A program made the position numbers and the translations under genes. From contig JADYYP010000047.1 of NCBI GenBank assembly GCA_020853575.1, forward strand, positions 62,001 through 126,000: a stretch of DNA of 64,000 nt. Direction: 5' to 3'. Origin of the DNA: Planctomycetota bacterium. Lineage in GTDB: Bacteria; Planctomycetota; UBA1135; GCA-002686595. This document shows positions 51,414 to 60,150 of the stretch, one piece after another. How positions within the stretch are numbered: the stretch's first letter is position 1; the number at the start of each line of letters is the position of its first letter. The notes beneath the pieces were generated by a model that saw nothing but the letters and a program-made list of their open reading frames with translations, was not told where the DNA came from and searched no databases.

Positions 51414-52965
51414 TGGGCACCTCACCGAAGATGCCGCGCCGCGCACGCAAGCGCGCCAGCGCCTCGCGCAGCGTCGTGTCGAGCGCCCGGTCGGCGTGCA
51501 CGGGCTCGAACCACTCGAGCACGTCGTCGAGCACCTGCCGCGTCGGCACGGCCAGGCGCTTCTCGTCGCGCAAGTGCACGGCCTGCACCGACGCCAAGAG
51601 CGTGGCGACGATCACCTGCTCGCCCAGCTCGAGCACGCGCAACGCGTCGCGCGCCGCGATCGTCCCCATGCTGACCTTGTCCTGGTTGTGACACTCGGTC
51701 GAGCGCGAGAAGCTCGTCGCCGGCATGGTCATCCGCAGGGCCTCGGCGGTCCACGCGGAAACCGCGATCTGCAGCGCCTTGAAGCCGTGGTTCAAGCTGG
51801 CGCGCTCGCGCGGCGCACCGGAGAGGTTCGAGGGCAGGCCACGGTTGGTGCGCTCGTCGACCAGCAGCGCGAACTGACGGTCGAGCACGTCGGCGACGCT
51901 GGCCACCGCGGTCTTCAGCGCGTCCATCGCGAAACCGATGTGACCGCCGTAGAAATGGCCGCCGTGGAACACGAGGTCGCGCTCGCCGTCGATCAACGGA
52001 TTGTCGTTGACGCTGTTGAGCTCGGTCTCGATCCAGCCGCGCATCCACGAGAGTGAATCCTCGAGGACTCCGATCACGTGCGGCGCGCAGCGCAGCGAAT
52101 ACGGATCCTGGATGCGGCTGGGCTCGACGTCGGTGCGGTCGATCTGCAATTCGCGGATGCGCGCGGCGGAACGCGCCTGGCCGGCGTGCGGCTTCAGCTC
52201 GAACAGCCGCGGATGGAAATGCGCCGCGTTGCCGCGCAGCGCGACCACGGCCAGGCCGGTGATCGTGCTGGCGAGGTGCGCCAGCCGTTGCGCGCGCTCG
52301 AAGGCCAGGCACGCGATCGCGGTCATCACCGCCGTGCCGTTCATGATCGCCAGCCCCTCCTTGGGCGCGAGCCGCAGCACCTCCAGGTGCTCGTCGCCGA
52401 GAGCGTCGGCCGCTGCGCGACGCTGGCCGCGGTGGAACACCTCGCGCTCGCCCATCAGCACCGCGGCGACGTAGGACAGCGGCGTCAGGTCACCGCTCGC
52501 GCCGACCGAGCCTTCCTCGGGAATCACCGGCACGACGCGCCGGTTGAGCAGGTCGCACAGACGCTGGAGCAACACCGGCCGCACGCCGGAGTAGCCGCGC
52601 GAGAGCGAGGCCACGCGCGCCGCGAGCACCGCGGCGCCGGTGAGCTCGTCGAACTCGCGCCCCAGCCCGCAACCGTGGTAGCGCACGAGATGCTCGGGCA
52701 GCTCGCGCACCAGCTCGTACGGAACCGCGCGCCCGCACGAGTCGCCGTAGCCCGTGTTGACGCCGTAGACGACCTCGCCGCGCTCGATGCGGTTTTGCAG
52801 GCTGCGCCAGCTCGACTCGACGCGCCGCAGCCAGTCCACGTCGCCGGGGAGCGCGATACGGGCTGTTCCGCGCGCCAACTGCACGACGTCTTCGATGCTC
52901 ATCGACGCCACGCCGGCGACGACGGTGCGCACGGCACTACTGGGCGATTCGGTTCGAGTCGGCAT
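51403..52965 (-). CDS. Aromatic amino acid ammonia lyase (HAL/TAL/PAL family) of the pigment cluster
   Basis: 520 aa from the ATG at 52965. GTG 52932 is a later option. YGVNTGYGD (residues 67-75) is the substrate loop, and GSVGASGDLTPLSYVAA (152-168) holds Ala-Ser-Gly (156-158), which forms the MIO electrophile. The selectivity pair reads Tyr-His (LVRYHGCGLG, residues 96-97), unlike the Ser-His of common histidine lyases. This fits a tyrosine or phenylalanine lyase giving 4-coumarate or cinnamate as aryl starter, as in xanthomonadin and flexirubin loci. Between the lipid acyltransferase and LolA genes. Confidence 0.92.
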   Translation of the reverse strand: MPTRTESPSSAVRTVVAGVASMSIEDVVQLARGTARIALPGDVDWLRRVESSWRSLQNRIERGEVVYGVNTGYGDSCGRAVPYELVRELPEHLVRYHGCGLGREFDELTGAAVLAARVASLSRGYSGVRPVLLQRLCDLLNRRVVPVIPEEGSVGASGDLTPLSYVAAVLMGEREVFHRGQRRAAADALGDEHLEVLRLAPKEGLAIMNGTAVMTAIACLAFERAQRLAHLASTITGLAVVALRGNAAHFHPRLFELKPHAGQARSAARIRELQIDRTDVEPSRIQDPYSLRCAPHVIGVLEDSLSWMRGWIETELNSVNDNPLIDGERDLVFHGGHFYGGHIGFAMDALKTAVASVADVLDRQFALLVDERTNRGLPSNLSGAPRERASLNHGFKALQIAVSAWTAEALRMTMPATSFSRSTECHNQDKVSMGTIAARDALRVLELGEQVIVATLLASVQAVHLRDEKRLAVPTRQVLDDVLEWFEPVHADRALDTTLREALARLRARRGIFGEVPSAT

Positions 52966-53905
52966 GCGGGGGTTCGCTCGCGGTCGAGGCGGAGGCCCAG
53001 AAATCATAGAAATTGAACCACTGCAACGGAGCGCTCAGGCAGTTCTCTTCGACGCACGCGGCGAAAGCCTCCGTCCAGCGGCGCAACTCGAGGGCGCGCG
53101 TGGCGCGCGCGAGCTCGATGCGCTCGACGAGCAGCTGGGCGTGCACGCGGTAGCGGTTGCGACCGGTTCGAACGCCCGCGAAGAAGTACACCGGGCACTG
53201 CAGGAGCGCCGCGACGTGCAGCGCGCCCTGCGGAAAACGCGCCGGCGCCCCGAGAAAGCTCAACAGCGTCACGCGGCGTTGGTCGACCAGCTCCGCGCGG
53301 TCGCCGAGCAGGGCGATCGACTCCCCGCGCTCGATGCGCTCCTTGAGCTGCAGCACCGACTGCACGTCCTGGGGGTCGAGTCGGATGACGCGCGCCTCGA
53401 GCTCCGGGTCGAGCTCGCGCAGGATCGCGCCAAACTTCGGCGCCGCACCGAAGATCACCGGAGAAATCGCCAGGCCGTGGCCGACCGAGAGCTTGCGCAG
53501 CGCGTCGAAGTTGCCGAAGTGCGCGCCCAGGAACAGCACGCCGCGCCGCTGCGCATCGGCGCCGGCCGCGCTGGCCTGCGGAGTGTGCTCGACCACGAAG
53601 TGGTGGTCGAGGTGCAGCCAGATCGCCAGGCGATCGAGCAGCATCTGGCCGAAGGTGCGGAAGTGGCGGTAGCTGATCCACGCGCCCGGCCGACCGCCGA
53701 GCGCGGCTCGGCCCGCGTCGAAGCTCGCGATGCGCTCGAGGTATGCACGCGACGCGCGACGAGCGGAGCGGCCCGTCGCGAAGTAGTACAGCACGATGAA
53801 CTCGACCACCACGCGCGCCGGCCACAGCCCCAGCGTGCGCAACGACCAGACGACGAAGCGCATGCCCAAGAGCGAGCCGCGCTCGGCGCTCGACTGCCAG
53901 CTCAA
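52937..53905 (-). CDS. LpxL/HtrB-like lysophospholipid acyltransferase
   Basis: 322 aa. The TTG at 53905 overlaps the glycosyltransferase stop as TTGA. I prefer it over ATG 53864 because the lost segment (SAERGSLLGMR) is conserved in this family. FLGAHFGNFDALR carries the H-x4-D/E acyltransferase motif in modified form (H-F-G-N-F-D), and GDRAELVDQR is a second block. Likely attaches the polyene acyl chain to a lipid anchor. In some aryl polyene loci this domain is fused to the glycosyltransferase (ApeJ); here they are two coupled genes. Confidence 0.87.
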   Translation of the reverse strand: MSWQSSAERGSLLGMRFVVWSLRTLGLWPARVVVEFIVLYYFATGRSARRASRAYLERIASFDAGRAALGGRPGAWISYRHFRTFGQMLLDRLAIWLHLDHHFVVEHTPQASAAGADAQRRGVLFLGAHFGNFDALRKLSVGHGLAISPVIFGAAPKFGAILRELDPELEARVIRLDPQDVQSVLQLKERIERGESIALLGDRAELVDQRRVTLLSFLGAPARFPQGALHVAALLQCPVYFFAGVRTGRNRYRVHAQLLVERIELARATRALELRRWTEAFAACVEENCLSAPLQWFNFYDFWASASTASEPPHADSNRIAQ

Positions 53906-54657
53906 GCCTGCTCCTCGAGGCGCAGCGGGCGGCGGCGCGCGAACAGGCTCGGGATGCGCGTGAGCATCTCCAGCACCAGCTTGGTGTGCATCCAACTGAT
54001 GGCCAGGTTGTCGCGTCCCATGCGGAAGTGCGACAGGCCTCCGCGCGGATACTGCACTCGCGTGCGCACGTTGAGCATCTGCGAGCCGCTCCACGCGAGT
54101 CGCACCGCGATCTCCGGATCGAAGTCCATGCGCGCGCCGAACCCCTGGGTGCGGAACACGTGCAAGGTCTCGCGCACCGGATAACAGCGGAAGCCGCACA
54201 GCGGGTCGTCGATCGCGCGCGAGAGGGTCTCGATGTGCACCCACACCTGCGAGATCTTGCGGCCGTACAAGCGCGCGGCGGGTGCATCGTCCCCGAACAC
54301 CGGACTGCCGAGGATCAGCGCCGTGGGGTGGCGCTCCGCGGCGCGCAGGAAGCGCGGCACGTCGCCCACGTCGTGCTGGCCGTCGGCGTCGAGCACCACG
54401 GCGTGCGTGAAGCCCTGCTCCGCGACGCGTTCGAAGCCCACGCGCAGCGCGGCGCCCTTGCCGCCGTTGCGCTCCAGCGTCCACACCTGGGTGTCGTCGA
54501 AGCGCCGCCGGAGAGCCTCGAGTTGCTCCTTGGTGCTCGCAGCGCTGCCGTCGTCGACGATGCGGCACGGCAAGCCCAGCGAGCGCAGCGGCTCGACGAC
54601 GCTCGCGATGGTGCTGCCGTGGTCGAAGATCGGGATCAGCGCGGTGGGGCGAAACAT
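53902..54657 (-). CDS. Family 2 glycosyltransferase of the aryl polyene cluster
   Basis: 251 aa GT-A fold. IPIFDHGSTIASVVEPL is the N-terminal strand, CRIVDDGS and VVLDADGQHD carry the metal/nucleotide-sugar DxD-type aspartates, and GFRCYPV and RMDFDPEIAVRLAW complete the fold. Resembles the GT domain of ApeJ-type proteins in aryl polyene loci and dolichol-phosphate-type synthases. It may add a sugar to the lipid anchor. Separated by 43 bp from the acyl-activating gene and coupled by TTGA to the acyltransferase. Confidence 0.88.
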   Translation of the reverse strand: MFRPTALIPIFDHGSTIASVVEPLRSLGLPCRIVDDGSAASTKEQLEALRRRFDDTQVWTLERNGGKGAALRVGFERVAEQGFTHAVVLDADGQHDVGDVPRFLRAAERHPTALILGSPVFGDDAPAARLYGRKISQVWVHIETLSRAIDDPLCGFRCYPVRETLHVFRTQGFGARMDFDPEIAVRLAWSGSQMLNVRTRVQYPRGGLSHFRMGRDNLAISWMHTKLVLEMLTRIPSLFARRRPLRLEEQA

Positions 54658-54700
54658 CGCGTACGGCGTGCGAGAGGAGCGGGGCGAGCCGCGGAGCGCG

Positions 54701-56437
54701 TCAGGGAGCGAGCACCAGCCGGCCCGAGGAGAATTCCTTGGCGTCCGAGGCGAAGCGGAACTTGAGGGACTTGCGCGCGTCGTCGAAGGCGAGTTCGAGG
54801 CGCAGGCGAGTTCCGGGGACGAGCATGTCCTTGAACTTCAGGGCGAGCACTTCACTGGGCACGACCTCGCGCCCCACGAGCAACGCCGCGCCAGCGACGG
54901 CCCATTGGATCTGCACCACGCCCGGCACGATCGGAGTGCCCTCGAAATGCCCGCGCACGTACCACGGATCGAGCGGGATCTCGAGCTCGACCACGAGCGC
55001 GCTGTCACCGCGCTGTGGCGTGCCGACGAACGGCGGAGCGAGCTCGTAATCGGGCTCGGGCTCGAGGTCTTCGAACAGCCGGCGCAAGAGCTCCAGATTG
55101 CGCTTGCCCTGGAGATCCTCGGGGATGCGCGCCACGCAGCGCCACGCGCGCGGCAGCACCGTGGCACGGAAGTACGGCGCGAGATGGGCGCGCAGTCGCG
55201 CATGGAACGCCGCGCGGCCCAGACCGGCGAGTTCGCGCTCCCCTTGCGAGGTGCATTCGAAGGCCACGCCCAGGCGCTGCGCTCCGCCGCGTTCGACGAC
55301 GAGCGCGGCCGCGCGTGCGACCCAAGGGTGCTCGACCAGCCGAGCTTCGACTTCCGGCAGCGCCACGCGCTCCTCGAACAACTTGACGATGCGATCGGCG
55401 CGGCCGAGCAGCCTGAAGTGCCGCTCATCGGCGAGCTCGATCGCGTCGCCCGTGACCCAGCGTTCGCCCGCGGTGTTGGGCGAAGCGACCGACAGCAAGC
55501 CGTCGCGCACCTCGACCAGGGCATCGCGAAACACGGTCCACAGCTCGTGCTCGTCGTCCGCTCGACGACGACGCCAGGCGATGCCGCCGGTCTCGGTCGA
55601 GCCCAGGACCTCGATCGGAGCCGCGCCGAGCGCGCGCTCGAAGCGCAACGCGGCCTGGCGCCCCAGTGGGCCGCCCGAGGAGAACACGGCGACACAGCGC
55701 GGCGCGAGCGTGTCCAACTCGACGAATTCGTGCAGCCGCTCGAGGTGCGCGGGCGACGCGATCAACAGCGCTCGCTCGCATTCGCTCAACTGCGCCACGA
55801 GGCGCGCCGGGTCCACCGCGCTCTCGTCGACGAACGCCCGTCCGGCGCGCAGTGGCCACAACACGCGGAACAGCAGCCCGTAGATGTGCTGGTGCGAGAC
55901 CGAGCCGAGCACGCGCGCGTCGCGCGCCAGCTCCCCGAACGTCGCCTCCAGGGTCTCGACCTCCGCGAGCAATTGGCGCGGCGTCTTGTGCACGACCTTG
56001 CGCTTGCCCGTCGAGCCGGAGGTGCACAGCTCGATGCCGACGTGCTCGAGCTCGAGCTCGAAGTTCGTGCGCCCTGCCGTGCGGCGCGCGTCGAACACCG
56101 CGAGGCGCTCGAGGCCCTCCGGTCCGAGATCGCGATCCGTGACCAAGCCCGCCACGTCGCCCGCGAGCTCCGCGAGCGTGCCGAGCTCGCGGTTGGGCGG
56201 CAGCACGGCCGTGCGACCCGCGCACCATGTGGCGTACAGCGCGACCGCGCAGGCGTAAGTGCTCTCGGTCGCCAGCAACCAGCGCTGTCCAGCGCGTTGC
56301 GCGAGCTCCGCCGACAGGCTCGCGACGTCGTCGAGGAACCGTGCACGCGTCAGCGCGCTTCCGTCGCGCCAAGCCACGACGTCGCGCGCGTCCCCGGCGT
56401 CGATCCCCAAGCCCGTGCGCACCCGGTGCTGGCCCAC
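54701..56437 (-). CDS. Acyl/aryl-adenylating enzyme fused to hotdog dehydratase (ApeH-ApeI-like)
   Basis: 578 aa. Residues 1-450 form an ANL acyl-activating enzyme with LCTSGSTGKRKVVH (137-150), LGSTETGGIAWRR and GRADRIVKLFEERV. Residues about 455-578 are a hotdog domain with VRGHFEGTPIVPGVVQIQW, whose His suits a 3-hydroxyacyl-ACP dehydratase. So starter loading onto ACP and one dehydration step share one chain. The GTG at 56437 has GGAGG at 6 nt. The two functions are separate genes in the aryl polyene loci I know best, so the fusion is notable. Confidence 0.88.
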   Translation of the reverse strand: MGQHRVRTGLGIDAGDARDVVAWRDGSALTRARFLDDVASLSAELAQRAGQRWLLATESTYACAVALYATWCAGRTAVLPPNRELGTLAELAGDVAGLVTDRDLGPEGLERLAVFDARRTAGRTNFELELEHVGIELCTSGSTGKRKVVHKTPRQLLAEVETLEATFGELARDARVLGSVSHQHIYGLLFRVLWPLRAGRAFVDESAVDPARLVAQLSECERALLIASPAHLERLHEFVELDTLAPRCVAVFSSGGPLGRQAALRFERALGAAPIEVLGSTETGGIAWRRRRADDEHELWTVFRDALVEVRDGLLSVASPNTAGERWVTGDAIELADERHFRLLGRADRIVKLFEERVALPEVEARLVEHPWVARAAALVVERGGAQRLGVAFECTSQGERELAGLGRAAFHARLRAHLAPYFRATVLPRAWRCVARIPEDLQGKRNLELLRRLFEDLEPEPDYELAPPFVGTPQRGDSALVVELEIPLDPWYVRGHFEGTPIVPGVVQIQWAVAGAALLVGREVVPSEVLALKFKDMLVPGTRLRLELAFDDARKSLKFRFASDAKEFSSGRLVLAP

Positions 56438-56439
56438 GC

Positions 56440-57054
56440 TCAACCTCCGCGCGCCTCGCGCGGCGGGAACCAGCGCTTCAACCACGGATCGGTGGGCAAG
56501 CCGACGTAGCGGCGAAAACGGTAGTGGCGGTAGACGAACTCGAGCGCGAAGAGCAGCCCGACGAGCAGGTACGAGATCAGCCCGGTGAACAGCGCCCAGG
56601 TCTCGCGCGAGGCGCTCACCGACAACCACGCGATCACGCTGCCGTTGAACGCGAAGAACCCGCACCACACGGCCGTCACGGAGCGGCAATAGCGCAACTC
56701 CTCGCTCGACAGCTCGTCCACGGTCAGGCGCGCGAAGGTCTCGACCATCGACACGCGCGTGAACAAGGTGGCGCCGAATACCACGCACAAGCTGGCGTTG
56801 ATCGCGGTCGGGAGCAGCCGCAAGTAGCGCTCGTCGTTGAGCAGCGCCGCGAGCAGGATCAGGCCGGTGACCGCGACCGTCGCGCTCCACAGCGCGCCGC
56901 TCGAGACCACGCGCCGCGCGCCCCGCAGACCGAGCATGCGGGCGAGCGCGACGCCCGCGACGGCGAGCGCCACCCAACGCGGCTGGAAGCGGGCGAGACC
57001 GAACATCACGAGCAGCGGGTAGGCGAGCGCGGCGACGACGAAGATCGCCCGCAT
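56440..57054 (-). CDS. COG4648-type membrane protein of aryl polyene clusters (ApeG-like)
   Basis: 204 aa with about six membrane helices. FARLTVDELSSEELRYCRSVT (read as FARLTVDELSSEEL) and NGSVIAWLSVSASRETWALF are the conserved loops of the small membrane proteins found between the ACP and acyl-activating genes of aryl polyene loci. Its stop lies 2 nt before the next start and its start 1 nt after the ACP stop. Function not known; a scaffold at the inner membrane is a guess. Confidence 0.83.
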   Translation of the reverse strand: MRAIFVVAALAYPLLVMFGLARFQPRWVALAVAGVALARMLGLRGARRVVSSGALWSATVAVTGLILLAALLNDERYLRLLPTAINASLCVVFGATLFTRVSMVETFARLTVDELSSEELRYCRSVTAVWCGFFAFNGSVIAWLSVSASRETWALFTGLISYLLVGLLFALEFVYRHYRFRRYVGLPTDPWLKRWFPPREARGG

Positions 57055-57055
57055 C

Positions 57056-57337
57056 CTAGCCCGGCGGGTTGGCGACGCTGGCGGCGCCGTGCTCGGCCCG
57101 CTTGGTCAAGATGAACTGCACCACGTCCTCGACCGTGACCAGTGCGCGCAGATCCTGGCCCTTGGGCGCGACGCCGATGCGCTCCTCGAGCTTCACGGCC
57201 AAGTCGATGGCGTCGATGCTGTCGAGGTCGAGGTCGTCGACCAGGCGCTTCTCGGGCGCGATCTCGTCGCCGCCGATGCTGAAGGTGTTCATCAGCACGC
57301 TCTTCACGTCTTCGTAGACCGCCTCACGAGAGCTCAT
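57056..57337 (-). CDS. Acyl carrier protein 1 (ApeF/ApeE-like)
   Basis: 93 aa. The phosphopantetheine site is Ser40 in DLDLDSIDAIDL. Helix-rich acidic ACP fold with FSIGGDEIAPEKRLVD before and VTVEDVVQFI after. One of two tandem carrier proteins, as in aryl polyene loci, where one is thought to carry the starter and the other the growing chain. Gap of 6 bp to the other ACP gene and 1 bp to the membrane protein gene. Confidence 0.95.
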   Translation of the reverse strand: MSSREAVYEDVKSVLMNTFSIGGDEIAPEKRLVDDLDLDSIDAIDLAVKLEERIGVAPKGQDLRALVTVEDVVQFILTKRAEHGAASVANPPG

Positions 57338-57343
57338 GGTCGT

Positions 57344-57616
57344 TCAGGCGCGCGAAAGGCGCCCCTCCACGAAGGTCGCGAGCGAGTCGACCGAGGCCAG
57401 CGTCTGGCGATTGAACTCGGAGGCCTCGGTCGCCTTGAAACCGTACTTGCGCTGCAGCGCCATCACCAACTCGAGCGCGTCGATCGAATCGAGCCCCAGG
57501 CCCGCGCCGAACAGCGGCGCCTTGCTGTCGATGTCGTCGACCGCCACGTCCTCGAGCGCGAGCGAAGTGATGATCAGTTGCTTGAGCTCTCGCTCGAGGT
57601 CGTCACGCGCGGTCAT
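57344..57616 (-). CDS. Acyl carrier protein 2 (ApeE/ApeF-like)
   Basis: 90 aa. Phosphopantetheine site Ser44 in GLGLDSIDALEL. Opening ELKQLIITSLALEDVAVDDI and closing TLASVDSLATFVEGRL are typical ACP helices. Its start overlaps the stop of the acyltransferase gene by 14 nt. Needs activation by a phosphopantetheinyl transferase; none is in this window. Confidence 0.95.
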   Translation of the reverse strand: MTARDDLERELKQLIITSLALEDVAVDDIDSKAPLFGAGLGLDSIDALELVMALQRKYGFKATEASEFNRQTLASVDSLATFVEGRLSRA

Positions 57617-58469
57617 GGGCCAATCGATCCTGGTAATACGTCTCGAGATCGCGCGTCAGTTGCCTCACCGCGGCCGGACGCTCCAGGTCGAGATCGACTT
57701 GACGGTCCGCGCGCAGGCGCGCTCCGACCGAGAACGCGAAGTGCGGCCGCGTCAGCGGCGCTCGATACCACTTCGCCCCCTTGGTCAGAAAGGGAGGGCT
57801 GCAGCGAATCAGGACCGGGAGTATATCGCAGCCCGATTCGAGTGCAATCCGAGCGACCCCGCGCTGGAACGGCTGCAAGCCACCGATCGGCGAGCGCGTC
57901 CCCTCGGGGAACAGCACGATGTTGCGGCCGCGCTTCAAGCGCTCGACGCACGCTTCGACCAGCGCCGCGCCTTCGTCGTTGGGGATGTAGTCGGCACCGA
58001 CCACGCACGGCCGCGTCAACGCGCTGCGCCACAAGTCGCGCTTGACCACGCAGTCGATCGGGTGCACGTAGGCCAGGAGGAACGTGACGTCGAGCAGCGA
58101 CGGGTGGTTGGCGATGATCAAGGTCCCGCGGCAGCCGCGGAAGGCCTGCAGGTTCTCGTGCGACGTCGAGAGGATGCGGCACAGCTCGAGCGAGCCCGTG
58201 AAGGCGCGCATCATCACGTGGATCACCCACTGCACGCGTTGGCGGCGCACGTCGCGCTTTCGCGAGGAAAGCAGGGCAACGAGGAACGCGGGCGCGATGA
58301 TCAGCACGCAGCCCGAGTAGAACGCGACGAAGAACAGGCCCGTGCCGAGCGCGCGCCACAGCCGTTCGAGCTTGCCGCGCAGCGTGCGCGGCGCAGCGTC
58401 GAGCTCCGTTCGCCCGCGTTGCAGCACTTCGCCGCGCTCGTCGGTCAGGTTGTGGACGTCGCTCGACAT
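57603..58469 (-). CDS. PlsC-family 1-acylglycerol-3-phosphate acyltransferase-like (ApeD-like)
   Basis: 288 aa. One or two membrane helices (residues 42-67) precede the acyltransferase core, with NHPSLLD at residues 121-127 (NHx4D motif) and LFPEGTRSPIGG at 186-197. Family members transfer acyl groups to lysophospholipids. In aryl polyene loci this gene starts the operon and likely builds the lipid anchor. First of about fifteen coupled minus-strand genes, reaching to 44189. Confidence 0.9.
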   Translation of the reverse strand: MSSDVHNLTDERGEVLQRGRTELDAAPRTLRGKLERLWRALGTGLFFVAFYSGCVLIIAPAFLVALLSSRKRDVRRQRVQWVIHVMMRAFTGSLELCRILSTSHENLQAFRGCRGTLIIANHPSLLDVTFLLAYVHPIDCVVKRDLWRSALTRPCVVGADYIPNDEGAALVEACVERLKRGRNIVLFPEGTRSPIGGLQPFQRGVARIALESGCDILPVLIRCSPPFLTKGAKWYRAPLTRPHFAFSVGARLRADRQVDLDLERPAAVRQLTRDLETYYQDRLAHDRA

Positions 58470-58497
58470 GGGGCGCGAGGCGCGCTTCGAGCGGCTG

Positions 58498-58503
58498 AGA
58501 ATA
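58498..58503 (-). promoter_or_regulatory. Candidate -10 box (TATTCT) for aryl polyene operon
   Basis: GCGCTATTCTC on the minus strand lies 28 nt before the ATG at 58469, so this transcript would have a short leader. It is the only plausible box in the 106-bp divergent region on this strand. No clear -35 partner. Confidence 0.35.
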
Positions 58504-58575
58504 GCGCGGCACGGGCTTCCCGAGACCTCTCACCCGCGCGCCGGCGAGTTGCATTCGCGCGCGACGCCGCCGACC

Positions 58576-60060
<1,485 letters not shown>

Positions 60061-60085
60061 GCGCGGAGCTCTCGACGCCGTTCGG

Positions 60086-60091
60086 TACACT
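60086..60091 (+). promoter_or_regulatory. Candidate -10 box (TACACT) for FG-GAP gene
   Basis: GGTACACTG lies 59 nt before the ATG at 60151, giving a normal leader. Same hexamer as before the ECF sigma gene at 62.9 kb. Confidence 0.35.
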
Positions 60092-60150
60092 GTGACGGCG
60101 CGCGCAGCAGCACCTATGGAGCGCCGAGTCCAGCCAAGGCGGTGCCCCCG

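Noticed and set aside
54658..54663. TACGCG next to the glycosyltransferase start as a promoter box
   Set aside because: It abuts the ATG, so transcription would begin inside the gene. The 43-bp gap is more likely read through.
58498..58575. Shared operator between the aryl polyene operon and the Old Yellow Enzyme gene
   Set aside because: No palindrome longer than a few bases stands out in this divergent region, and no regulator gene lies beside the cluster.
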